From positions 1 through 18,403 of the forward strand of contig CAYONP010000108.1 of NCBI GenBank assembly GCA_964405335.1: DNA of 18,403 nucleotides, written 5' to 3'. Origin of the DNA: CAYONP01 sp964405335. GTDB lineage: Bacteria > Armatimonadota > UBA10988. A program made the position numbers and the translations under genes. Position 1 is the first letter of the stretch; the number at the start of each line of letters is the position of its first letter. The notes under the pieces were generated by a model. It saw nothing but the letters and a program-made list of their open reading frames with translations, was not told the DNA's origin and made no database searches. Positions 1 through 7,225 of this stretch are shown piece after piece.

Positions 1-69
1 TCTTTTGTTGTGCCGTGCTGTGCCCCCGTCGGCCCCGGGCCCACCACTCACTCATGTCAGCCCTAAAAA

Positions 70-882
70 CTAACGCGGATCCGGCGGCTGGGCGCGGCAG
101 ACGACCAGCCCGCGGTCGACCGCGGCGGCCTTGAGCGGATGCGGGATCTGCTCACCCTTGGTCAGGCGCACCACCCGCTCGGCCAGGTAGCGATCCAGCT
201 CGTCGAGGGTGATCAGCCCATCGGCCGGGTCCACGTCGGCGCCGCCGTGGAGGGCGTCGAGCAGCGCCGCGGTGTAGGCGCCGTGGCTGCGCGGGCCGAG
301 CTCGATCGAGTTGGTGGTAGCGCTCGACGAGGCGAAGACCGCCAGGTTGCGCGGCGCGTCGCGGGCCAGCAGGTCGCCCAGCCGGCTACTGCTCTGCAGC
401 GCGCCACCCGCCTCGCAGGCATCGACAAAGAGCAGCACCCGCGCCGCCCGCACCCGCGCCAGCACCGCCGCGGCATCGCGCCAGCGGAGGCAGGTGCCGC
501 CCGGGTCGTTGATCCGCGACTCGTAGGTGACAAAGACAAAGCCGAGCTTACTGTCAACGCCGCCGTGGCCGGAGAGGAAGAAGGCGACGGTATCCTCGGG
601 GCGCGCCCGGGCGGCCACGCCCTCGAGCGCGGCGAGCACTTTCGGCGCGGTGGCGGCCTGGTTGGTCAGCAGATCGATGCGAATATCGTCATAGCGGCCG
701 AGCGAGCGTTCGGTCAATGCGGCGGCGAAGACGGCCGCGTCGCGGTGGGCGTAGCGCAGGTCCTGGCGGCGGTCGAAGTGCCGCGCGACGCCGACCGAGA
801 CGAGGTGCAGCACCGGCCCGCGCGGCGCGGCCTGCGCGGCGGCGGCGGTGAGCAAGATCAGCAGTACGGTTGGCCTGGACAT
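70..882 (-). CDS. Exported caspase-like protease (peptidase C14 / orthocaspase fold)
   Basis: The 270-residue protein begins with a hydrophobic segment (residues 5-19, ending AQAA before PRG) that looks like a Sec signal peptide, so it probably acts outside the cytoplasm. The mature part follows the p20 caspase fold. A strand HLVSVGVA is followed by L-x-YAHRDAAVFAAAL (about 42-56), by FFLSGHGG with the presumed catalytic His106, and by VLLFVDACEAGG with the presumed catalytic Cys156. A C-terminal LDELDRYLAERV...GEQIPHP segment resembles the end of the C14 domain. Caspase-like enzymes cleave after Arg/Lys or Asp; the specificity here cannot be read. The reading frame stays open upstream to about 1266, but that extension overlaps the divergent kinase and is arginine/serine-rich, so I start at the ATG preceding the signal peptide. 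An AGGA lies only 2 nt from this ATG, and a -10-like hexamer lies exactly 7 nt upstream. There is no co-directional partner within the window. Confidence 0.85.
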   Translation of the reverse strand: MSRPTVLLILLTAAAAQAAPRGPVLHLVSVGVARHFDRRQDLRYAHRDAAVFAAALTERSLGRYDDIRIDLLTNQAATAPKVLAALEGVAARARPEDTVAFFLSGHGGVDSKLGFVFVTYESRINDPGGTCLRWRDAAAVLARVRAARVLLFVDACEAGGALQSSSRLGDLLARDAPRNLAVFASSSATTNSIELGPRSHGAYTAALLDALHGGADVDPADGLITLDELDRYLAERVVRLTKGEQIPHPLKAAAVDRGLVVCRAQPPDPR

Positions 883-888
883 GATCCT

Positions 889-897
889 AGAATAGCA
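889..897 (-). promoter_or_regulatory. Extended -10-like element for the caspase-like gene
   Basis: On the minus strand this reads TGCTATTCT, a TGn extended -10 followed by TATTCT (matching TAnnnT). It is an AT-rich island in a region well over 65% GC. With the usual spacing of the last hexamer base at -7, transcription would start at position 882, the A of the ATG, which implies a leaderless message. No convincing -35 was seen. Confidence 0.3.
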
Positions 898-940
898 TCG
901 CAGTCGGCCGGCGGCCAGGGCCGGCTCGGAACGGTGCAAG

Positions 941-2518
941 ATGGTCAGCGCACGGGATGGCAGCCGGTTCATCGCTTCGTTGCTGCGGGCGATGTTCACC
1001 GTCAGCGGCACGCCGCTGGCGCTGTTCAGGCCCGACGGCGCCCTGTGGCAGGCCACGCCGGCGGCCCGGGCACTGCTCGGGCTGGTCGAGGCCGACCTGC
1101 CCCTGCACAGTTGGCACCTGGTCGACGGCCGGGGCCGTGCGCTGCCCGCGTCGGACAACCCTGTCCTGGCCTGCCTGCGCACCGGCCACTCGGCGCTGCC
1201 GGTGGCGGTGCGCTGGCAGCGGCCCGACGGCGAGGTGGTCGACCTGCTGCTGCAGATGGCGGCCACGCCGGCGGATGAGCAGGGCCGGCGTCACGTGGTC
1301 GCGCGGGTGATTGAGCCGGCGGCGCTGGAGCATCCCGCCTCGCTGCCCGAGCCGCCGTCGGTCGAGGTCGCCCGCTCGCGGCTGATCGACCTGCTTTCGA
1401 CGCCGCTCGAGTGCGCCCTGGCCATCATCGATCCGGCCGACCGGCTCGAGTCGTGGAACGACGCTTTCGCCGCGCTGATTGAGACCGACGAGGAGTGGCT
1501 GCAGCGCCGGCCGACGACGGCCGAGATGGTCGAGCGCGCCGGCCTGGAATGGGAGGAGGACTCGCTCCGCCGCGGTCACGAGGACTACCTCGCCCAGAGC
1601 GTGACCAGCGCGCCGATGTCGGCGGTGATTGAGCGCCGTGACGGCACGCGCGGGTTGTTCTGCGTGGCGGCCATCGGCGGCGGGCGGCGGTTGATCGTCG
1701 GGCATCGGCTCGACGGCACCGAGCCCGCCGAGCTGGAACGGATCAGCCGCGAGCTGACCAGCCTGGTCGGCGAGCACACCCACGCCGTGTCGGCGGTCGA
1801 GTTGGCCAGCCAACGCGCGAGTGAGGCCGAGCGCGCGAAGGCGCGCTTCGTCGCCACCGTGTCGCACGAGCTGCGCACGCCGCTGAACAACGTCCTGGGC
1901 TTCCTCGACCTGCTGGTCGACGGCGTCTATGCCACGCCGGACGAAGCTCGGCTCTATGCCGAGCGAGCACAACGGGCGGCGCAGGAGCTCTACCGCCTGA
2001 TCGGCGACCTGCTCGACCTCAGTCGCGTCGAAGCCGGCCTGGTGCCCCATATCGCGCAGGAGCTGTCACTCACGCTGCTCGCCGCACAGGCCGCCGAGCA
2101 GTTCCAGGCCGCCTGCCGCAAGAAGTCGCTGGCCCTGACCGTGCCCGAGGTGACCGACGAACCACGCGTGCTGGTCGATGCCGACCGCCTGCGCCAGGTG
2201 CTCAACGCCGTGCTCGACAACGCGGTGAAGTTCACCGATTGCGGTGCGGTGACGGTTGCCGTCGGGCACGACGGACCGCTCGCCTGGGTCGAGGTGCGCG
2301 ACACCGGCACCGGCGTCGCGGCCGAGGAGATCGGCGCGGTGTTCGAGAGCTTCATGCAAGCCGACGCCGGCTCGCGGCGCAGCCGCGGGGGGCTCGGCAT
2401 CGGCCTGGCCCTGGCCCGCGGCCTGCTCCAGGCCATGGGCGGGCGAATCCGCCTGCTGAGCGACGGACTCGGGCAGGGCACCACCGTCCGGATCGAGCTC
2501 CCGGCGATCAGCGGCTGA
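941..2518 (+). CDS. Soluble PAS-domain sensor histidine kinase
   Basis: The 525-residue protein has no membrane segment, so it is likely a cytoplasmic sensor. Residues about 18-120 (LALFRPDGALWQATPAARALLG...) and 145-270 (LECALAIIDPADRLESWNDAFAALI...) both look like PAS folds. A short coiled region (about 280-300) leads into a HisKA dimerisation domain with the phospho-acceptor His309 in VSHELRTPLNN. The HATPase_c domain shows the N box around Asn427 (VLDNAVKF), the G1 box DTGTGV from Asp454, an F box (VFESFMQ) and the G2 box GGLGIGLALA. All catalytic boxes are intact. It would phosphorylate a response regulator, but none is encoded nearby and there is no fused receiver domain, so it is an orphan kinase here. 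The ATG has only a weak purine stretch upstream. It is divergent from the caspase-like gene (58 bp apart), and its 3' end overlaps the convergent oxidoreductase gene by 11 bp. Confidence 0.9.
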   Translation: MVSARDGSRFIASLLRAMFTVSGTPLALFRPDGALWQATPAARALLGLVEADLPLHSWHLVDGRGRALPASDNPVLACLRTGHSALPVAVRWQRPDGEVVDLLLQMAATPADEQGRRHVVARVIEPAALEHPASLPEPPSVEVARSRLIDLLSTPLECALAIIDPADRLESWNDAFAALIETDEEWLQRRPTTAEMVERAGLEWEEDSLRRGHEDYLAQSVTSAPMSAVIERRDGTRGLFCVAAIGGGRRLIVGHRLDGTEPAELERISRELTSLVGEHTHAVSAVELASQRASEAERAKARFVATVSHELRTPLNNVLGFLDLLVDGVYATPDEARLYAERAQRAAQELYRLIGDLLDLSRVEAGLVPHIAQELSLTLLAAQAAEQFQAACRKKSLALTVPEVTDEPRVLVDADRLRQVLNAVLDNAVKFTDCGAVTVAVGHDGPLAWVEVRDTGTGVAAEEIGAVFESFMQADAGSRRSRGGLGIGLALARGLLQAMGGRIRLLSDGLGQGTTVRIELPAISG

Positions 2519-3578
2519 GCGCCGGCCGGCCGGCCGAGTCATAGGCCAGCTCGATGATTCGCCAGACGGCCAGCATGTCGTCACCGCTCGCCGGCGGTTC
2601 GCCGCCGTCGAGCGCCGCCAGCAGGCAGTCGCGGGCGAATTCGAGCCCGTACCGCTGGCCATAGGCCCGCGCGCGCTCCTCGTCGAAGCTCATGCGCCGG
2701 ATCGGCGCTCCGCGCCAGAGCGGGTGGTGGCTGACCGCGTCGATCACCTGCGGCGCGGCGCCCAGGTCCCAGCTCACCCCGCCGAGGGTGCCTTTGAGGC
2801 CCAGGTACATGTCGTAGCCGGGGTTGAGGTAACCGGCCTGCCCGCCGGGCATCAGGTAGCCGAAACTGGCGGTCGCCAGGCAGCCGTTGTCGAAGCGCAG
2901 GGTCAGCACGGCGGCGTCCTCGACGTCGATCGCCTCGCCCGACAGCGTGGCGCACTGGGCCGTCACCTCGCTCACCTCGGCGCCGAGCAGGTAGCGCAGC
3001 AGGTCGAGGTAGTGACAGCCGAGCCAGGGCAGGATGCCGCCGCCGGCGCGGGCGCGGTCGAACAGCCAGTGGCTCGGGTCGCGCAGCCGCACCTGGGTGG
3101 TGTGCAGCCGAGTCTCGGCCATGGTCAGGCGGCCGAAGAAGCCGCCCTGGACCAGCCCCCAAATCGCGCCGGCGCCGGGCTTGTAGCGGTTCTGGAAGCA
3201 GACCGCGAGCGACAGCCCGGCCTGCCGAAAGGCCTCGACCACTGGCGCGACCTCGGCGCTGCCTCGGCCGAGCGGCTTCTCGGCCAGCACCGGCTTGCCG
3301 GCCGCGGCGCAGCGGAGCAGGACGTCGGGCGCCAGGTCGTTGCGCACGCAGCAGACGATCCAGCGCACTCGCTCTTCGGCCAGCAGGTCGTCGAGCTGGT
3401 CGGGCCCGCGGCTCACCGTCGGCTCGGCCATCGCCAGAGCCAGCCGCTCCGCCGCCGCCGGATCGGGGTCCCAGAGCCGGATCTCGCTCACCAGGTCGAG
3501 CGTCACCAGCGTTTCGAGGTGCGCCCTCGAGTGCGGGTGGTCACAGCCCAGCAGCGCGGCGGTCACCGGCTCCGCCAT
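2508..3578 (-). CDS. Gfo/Idh/MocA-family oxidoreductase (atypical nucleotide motif, WxGCH type)
   Basis: A 356-residue NAD(P)-dependent oxidoreductase of the family that acts on sugars, sugar acids and inositols. The N-terminal Rossmann motif is unusual: ALLGCDHPHSRAHL instead of GxGxxG. The acidic end of strand 2 is LWDPDP. The conserved EKP is present with Lys101, the usual active-site lysine. In the C-terminal domain the motif GGGILPWLGCHYLD (about 179-192) has Trp185 where many members have Asp, while His189 and Asp192 are kept; I regard this as a recognised subgroup rather than damage. The gene is last in the minus-strand operon, 9 bp after the sulfatase. A strong TAGGAGA site overlaps the sulfatase stop codon, which supports the ATG chosen. 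The product is likely cytoplasmic. The substrate is unknown; its context suggests a sugar released by the sulfatase and Asp-box protein. Confidence 0.9.
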   Translation of the reverse strand: MAEPVTAALLGCDHPHSRAHLETLVTLDLVSEIRLWDPDPAAAERLALAMAEPTVSRGPDQLDDLLAEERVRWIVCCVRNDLAPDVLLRCAAAGKPVLAEKPLGRGSAEVAPVVEAFRQAGLSLAVCFQNRYKPGAGAIWGLVQGGFFGRLTMAETRLHTTQVRLRDPSHWLFDRARAGGGILPWLGCHYLDLLRYLLGAEVSEVTAQCATLSGEAIDVEDAAVLTLRFDNGCLATASFGYLMPGGQAGYLNPGYDMYLGLKGTLGGVSWDLGAAPQVIDAVSHHPLWRGAPIRRMSFDEERARAYGQRYGLEFARDCLLAALDGGEPPASGDDMLAVWRIIELAYDSAGRPALSR

Positions 3579-3583
3579 GGCGC

Positions 3584-3590
3584 TCTCCTA
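3584..3590 (-). promoter_or_regulatory. Shine-Dalgarno site TAGGAGA overlapping the sulfatase stop
   Basis: On the minus strand the sequence TAGGAGA contains the TAG stop of the sulfatase gene and lies 5 nt before the oxidoreductase ATG. It fixes that start and suggests reinitiation or coupled translation of the two genes. Confidence 0.7.
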
Positions 3591-5000
3591 ACCATCGAAG
3601 GTCGGCCCACAGCGGACCGGCTTGCCGCACCGCGCCAGGTGCGCGTTCCACCGCGCCGGCGTGACGTACTTCCATGGCCCGGTACGGACCACGTCCCACA
3701 GCGGGTCGGGCGGCGCGCCGGGCGGCAGGTGGCGCTGCTGCCACTCGGCCAGCAGGTGATCGAGCTCGGCCACCCGTGCCGGCTCGGCGCCGGCCAGGTC
3801 GGCCTCCTCGCGCGGGTCGGCGGCCATGTCGAACAGCTCCAGCGGCGGGTAATCGTAGAGGCCCGGGTGGTAGGTCCGCATCAGCTTCCAGCGTTCGGTC
3901 CGCACGCTCCGCTGGCAGGTGTAGAGGCCGTGGGTCAACACCAGGTGGTCGCGGATGCGGTCCTGCTCGCCGCGCAGCAACGGCGCCAGCGAGCGGCCGT
4001 CCCACTCCTCGTGCGGCGCGACACCGAACAGCTCGGGAATCGTCGCCGCCACGTCGAGTCCGAGGCAGAGCGACTCGCTGACGCCGCCCGGCGCGGCCAG
4101 GCCCGGCGCGCGGATGACCAGCGGAATGCGATTGGTCGCCTCATAGCCCGAGGTGTGGTCGCCGTAGATGCCCTGCGTGCCCTGGTGTTCGCCGTGGTCG
4201 GCCGAGATGATCACCACCGTCTCGTCCCACACGCCCTGCTGCTGGAGTACCTCGACCACCTGGGCGAGATGATCGTCGCAGAACCGGATGCTGCCGTCGT
4301 AGCCCGAGACCCAGCGGTTCCAGTCGTCGACTGTGCGGATCTGCTCGGGCAGGTAGCTGAATCGCTCGGGCCGCGCGCCGCCCGGCCACAGGCCCCAGGC
4401 GCTGAACGGACCGGTGACCGACTGGTAGTGGCGCTCGATGCCGGCAGCATCGGGCCAAGCCGGCGGCGGGTGCGCGAGCATGGCCTCCTGGTACTCGACT
4501 GGCATGCGGTAGACGCGGTGCGGGTCCCAGTAGTTGAGCCAGCAGAACCAGCCGTCGCGGGCCGCCTCGCGACGCAGCCAGGGCAGGAAGGCGGCGTTGA
4601 CCTCGTCGGCCCGCTCGTTGCCACACTTGCCGGGCAGGTGGTTGTGGTACTCGGCAAACCCCGCGGTGTGCCAGAAGGCGCTGTGCCGCTCGGCGAAGGT
4701 GGTGAAGGCGACGGTCCGCACCCCGTGCCGGTGCAGCCTTTCGGCGAGCTGCGGCGCCGGGCCGTGCCGGAACTCGGAGCCGGGGCCCCAGTGGGTCGCC
4801 ACGCCGTTGCTGATGCCGTAGCGCACCGACGAGAAGGCCGCCCGCGACGGCACGCACGGCGAGTCGCTGGTGTAGCAGCGAGTGAACCGCACGCCCTCGG
4901 CTGCGATCGCGTCGAAGGCCGGCGAGGTCGGACGGTGGTAGCCGTAGCAGCCGAGGTGGTCAGGATTGAGGGAATCGATATCGACGTAGAGGACGCGCAT
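3588..5000 (-). CDS. Type I (formylglycine-dependent) sulfatase, choline-sulfatase/arylsulfatase-like
   Basis: A 470-residue sulfate-ester hydrolase. The N-terminus RVLYVDIDSLNPDHLGCYGY carries the metal-binding Asp7/Asp9 cluster. The signature SPCVPSRAAF contains Cys49 in a C-x-P-S-R motif, the residue that formylglycine-generating enzyme converts to formylglycine. A second metal/active-site block, IISADHGEHQG, lies near residue 267, and an LAPLLRGEQ...ELFDMAADPREEADLA region is typical of the C-terminal subdomain. The protein starts directly at the first beta strand with no signal peptide, unlike many secreted sulfatases. It may therefore act in the cytoplasm on an imported sulfated compound, unless the true start is missed; the preceding gene ends 1 bp upstream, which leaves no room. 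It is the middle gene of the Asp-box > sulfatase > Gfo/Idh operon. The exact substrate cannot be told from sequence; no anaerobic or FGE maturase is present in the window. Confidence 0.93.
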   Translation of the reverse strand: MRVLYVDIDSLNPDHLGCYGYHRPTSPAFDAIAAEGVRFTRCYTSDSPCVPSRAAFSSVRYGISNGVATHWGPGSEFRHGPAPQLAERLHRHGVRTVAFTTFAERHSAFWHTAGFAEYHNHLPGKCGNERADEVNAAFLPWLRREAARDGWFCWLNYWDPHRVYRMPVEYQEAMLAHPPPAWPDAAGIERHYQSVTGPFSAWGLWPGGARPERFSYLPEQIRTVDDWNRWVSGYDGSIRFCDDHLAQVVEVLQQQGVWDETVVIISADHGEHQGTQGIYGDHTSGYEATNRIPLVIRAPGLAAPGGVSESLCLGLDVAATIPELFGVAPHEEWDGRSLAPLLRGEQDRIRDHLVLTHGLYTCQRSVRTERWKLMRTYHPGLYDYPPLELFDMAADPREEADLAGAEPARVAELDHLLAEWQQRHLPPGAPPDPLWDVVRTGPWKYVTPARWNAHLARCGKPVRCGPTFDG

Positions 5001-5001
5001 C

Positions 5002-6108
5002 TCAGCGCCCCATCGCCGCGCGCAGGTCGGCCTCGCCGAAGATCACGCAGCGGGCCTGCGCGCCCGGCGTCGTCGCCGTGCCGACGGCATACCAGACGAG
5101 CGCCAGCCGGCCGCCCGGCAGCCGCTGCACGCTGGGATAGCCGCAGTCGGTGTTGAGCGCGTCCCAGGCGACGAAGCAGCGCAGCGCGTCGGGCCAGGTG
5201 CGTCCGCCGTCGTCGCTCAGCCGCGCGATGACACCCTTCGGCTCGAGCCGGCAGCCGTGGACCAGCAACAGCGTGTCGCCGTCGAGGCGGATGAGGTCGG
5301 CGGGATGCAGCCCCGGCGCGGTGATGGTGACCGGCGGCGACCAGGTTCGCCCGGCGTCGCTCGATTCGCTGATCGCCACCGCGCCGGCCCAGTCGCGCAG
5401 CGCGGCGACCAGGCGCCCGTCGGCGGCGCGCTCGAGGCTGAACTCGTTGAAGCCCTCCAGCACCAAGCTCACGTCACCCCAGGTGCGGCCGCCGTCGGTC
5501 GAGCGAACCAGGTATCCGGCGCGGCCGTGGTTCAGGCCGTCGTCGTCGGCCCAGCCGTAGTAGGGCATCAGCGCCGTGCCGTCGGGCAGGACGATAATCC
5601 GGCCGTAGGGTGAGCCGTTGGTCAGCACGCCGGGGGCTATCTCGGCCGCCGCCGACCAGCTCTCGCCGCGATCGTGCGAGAGGCAGAACTTCGGCACGTA
5701 GGGCCCGGCCTCGCGGCTGAACTCCCCCGCCTCGTTGTAGCTCTGGGCCTCGCCATAGGCGCAGACGATGGTGCCGTCGGGCATCACGCCGACGGCCGGG
5801 TTGCGATCGTCCCACTCGCTGTCGACGATCACCCGCGGCGGCGACCAGGTCCGGCCACCGTCGGTCGAGCGGATCCAGTCGAGCCGACCGGCCCGCCCGA
5901 TGTGCGGCGCGCCGCCACGCACCACGGCGCCGAGCGAGCCGTCGTCGAGCGTGACCAGCACGGGGAAGTAGCCCCCGCCGTCGGCCACGGCGAGGTGGTC
6001 TTCGGGTGCCTCGAGCCGCGGCAGCGCGGCGACGGCGGCCGGATCGGCCTGGACCATGAGCAGCTCCAACGCCCCTGCCAGGGCGAGCGCGACGGTGAGG
6101 GTTGCCAT
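5002..6108 (-). CDS. Asp-box (BNR) repeat protein, sialidase-like beta propeller
   Basis: The 368-residue protein has five Asp-box repeats (S-x-D-x-G-x-[ST]-W type): RSTDGGRTW, LSHDRGESW, RSTDGGRTW, ESSDAGRTW and LSDDGGRTW. These mark a six-bladed propeller of the exo-alpha-sialidase fold (BNR_2 type). Such proteins include glycosidases and carbohydrate-binding or uncharacterised enzymes; I cannot confirm the sialidase arginine triad, so sialidase activity is not assured. The start is ambiguous. From position 6108 the product opens with a leucine-rich stretch ending MVQA-DP, which looks like a signal peptide although it lacks basic residues. From 6057 an ATG with GGAG 6 nt upstream would give a cytoplasmic 351-residue form. 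I list the longer form. It is the first gene of the minus-strand operon (the sulfatase begins 1 bp later) and is divergent from two further oxidoreductases. Confidence 0.83.
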   Translation of the reverse strand: MATLTVALALAGALELLMVQADPAAVAALPRLEAPEDHLAVADGGGYFPVLVTLDDGSLGAVVRGGAPHIGRAGRLDWIRSTDGGRTWSPPRVIVDSEWDDRNPAVGVMPDGTIVCAYGEAQSYNEAGEFSREAGPYVPKFCLSHDRGESWSAAAEIAPGVLTNGSPYGRIIVLPDGTALMPYYGWADDDGLNHGRAGYLVRSTDGGRTWGDVSLVLEGFNEFSLERAADGRLVAALRDWAGAVAISESSDAGRTWSPPVTITAPGLHPADLIRLDGDTLLLVHGCRLEPKGVIARLSDDGGRTWPDALRCFVAWDALNTDCGYPSVQRLPGGRLALVWYAVGTATTPGAQARCVIFGEADLRAAMGR

Positions 6109-6122
6109 GCCGAAGTGTTGCC

Positions 6123-6158
6123 CCGCGGCGCTCCGGCTCCTGCAAAGGAACGCCGCGG
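6123..6158. promoter_or_regulatory. Inverted repeat in the divergent promoter region, possible operator
   Basis: CCGCGGCG (6123-6130) and CGCCGCGG (6151-6158) form a perfect 8-bp dyad with a 20-bp spacer. It is centred between the divergent Asp-box and Gfo/Idh starts. Its position suits a shared regulator site, but GC-rich dyads arise easily by chance here and no regulator gene is adjacent. Confidence 0.2.
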
Positions 6159-6183
6159 ACGAGCGCGAAACGCCCGCCGCCGC

Positions 6184-6190
6184 GGAGAGG
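6184..6190 (+). promoter_or_regulatory. Shine-Dalgarno site GGAGAGG deciding the Gfo/Idh start
   Basis: GGAGAGG stands 3 nt before ATG 6194 (its GGAG core is 6 nt upstream). The open frame continues upstream to 6056, but that stretch has no family similarity and runs into the divergent gene, so 6194 is the likely start. Confidence 0.6.
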
Positions 6191-6193
6191 CAG

Positions 6194-7225
6194 ATGGCTG
6201 GGCCGTCGAAACGTCCGTACAAGAAGCTCAAGTCGGTGCGCGCGGGGATCATCGGCTATGGCGGCGCGTTCGGCATGGGCCTGCGTCACGGCCAGTCGAT
6301 GGAGGCGACCGGCCGGATGAAGGTCGTCGCCATCTGCGACCTGGACAAAGACCGGCGCAAGGTGGCCGAAGCCGACTGGCCGAAGGCGACCACCTACGCC
6401 AAGGTCGACAAGCTGCTCGCCGAGGCCGAGCTCGACCTGGCGGTGATCATCCTGCCGCACAACCTCCACGCGCCGGTGGCGCTGCAGTGCCTCGAAGCCG
6501 GCTGCCATGTGGTGACCGAGAAGCCGATGTGCCTCACCGTGGCCGAGGCGACGGCGATGATCGACGCCGCCCGCGAGCACCGCCGGATGGTCAGCGTGTT
6601 CCATAACCGCCGCTGGGACGGCGACTTCATGACCCTCCGCGAGCTGGTCTGCGAGCGCAAGCTGATCGGCGACGTCTTCCACGTCGAGATGTATGGCGGC
6701 GGATACGGCAAGCCGGGCACCTGGTGGCGCAGCTTCAAAGAGGTCTCCGGTGGACTGTTCTACGACTGGGGCGCGCACTACCTCGACTGGCTGCTGCAGC
6801 TCATGCCCGGCCGCGTCACCGGCGTGACCGGCTTCTTCCACAAGCTCAAGTGGTTCGAGGTGAGCAACGAGGACAACGTCGAAGCGGCCATCCGGTTCGA
6901 CGACGGCGCCGTGGCGCATGTCCACTGGTCGAGCCTCGCCATGGCCGGCAAGGAGCGCTGGCGCATCCTCGGCACCGAGGGCGCCATCGTCTCGGCCGAC
7001 GGCCGGTTCGTGGTCAAGACGCTCCACGGCGACTTGCCGGCGACCATCGAGGTGCGTTACCGCGACAGCGACTGGGACGCCTACTACCGCAACATCGCCG
7101 AGCACCTGACCGGCGACGCGGAGCTGATCGTCACCGCCGAACAGGCGCGGCGGGTGATCGGCATCATGGAGTATGCCGAGCGCTCGTCGGCCAGCGGCGT
7201 GACCGAGGCACTGCCGTATGAGTGA
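6194..7225 (+). CDS. Gfo/Idh/MocA-family oxidoreductase with canonical motifs
   Basis: A 343-residue NAD(P)-dependent dehydrogenase-type protein. A basic N-terminal tail (SKRPYKKLKSVR) leads into the Rossmann motif AGIIGYGGAFGMG (about 18-29, GxGxxxxxG) and the strand-2 end VVAICDLD. The LPHNLHAP block precedes EKP with Lys110. The C-terminal domain has SGGLFYDWGAHYLD (about 185-198), retaining Asp191 and His195, the usual catalytic pair together with the lysine. Family members oxidise or reduce sugars, sugar acids or inositols in the cytoplasm. The gene overlaps the next one by 8 nt (ATGAGTGA), so the two are co-transcribed and probably coupled. It diverges from the Asp-box/sulfatase operon, which points to a common sugar pathway. 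The substrate is not determined. Confidence 0.9.
   Translation: MAGPSKRPYKKLKSVRAGIIGYGGAFGMGLRHGQSMEATGRMKVVAICDLDKDRRKVAEADWPKATTYAKVDKLLAEAELDLAVIILPHNLHAPVALQCLEAGCHVVTEKPMCLTVAEATAMIDAAREHRRMVSVFHNRRWDGDFMTLRELVCERKLIGDVFHVEMYGGGYGKPGTWWRSFKEVSGGLFYDWGAHYLDWLLQLMPGRVTGVTGFFHKLKWFEVSNEDNVEAAIRFDDGAVAHVHWSSLAMAGKERWRILGTEGAIVSADGRFVVKTLHGDLPATIEVRYRDSDWDAYYRNIAEHLTGDAELIVTAEQARRVIGIMEYAERSSASGVTEALPYE

Noticed and set aside
31..41. GGCCCCGGGCC palindrome as a terminator downstream of the caspase-like gene
   Set aside because: The two 5-bp arms are separated by a single base, too tight for a hairpin, and there is no T tract in the right place.
883..1266. N-terminal extension of the caspase-like protein
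   Set aside because: The extra 128 residues are Arg/Ser/Ala-rich, overlap the divergent kinase, and would bury the signal peptide.
2724..5156. 810-codon plus-strand open frame
   Set aside because: It is antisense to the oxidoreductase and sulfatase genes, Arg/Gly/Val/Ala/Gln-rich with no family motif, and typical of shadow frames in very GC-rich DNA.
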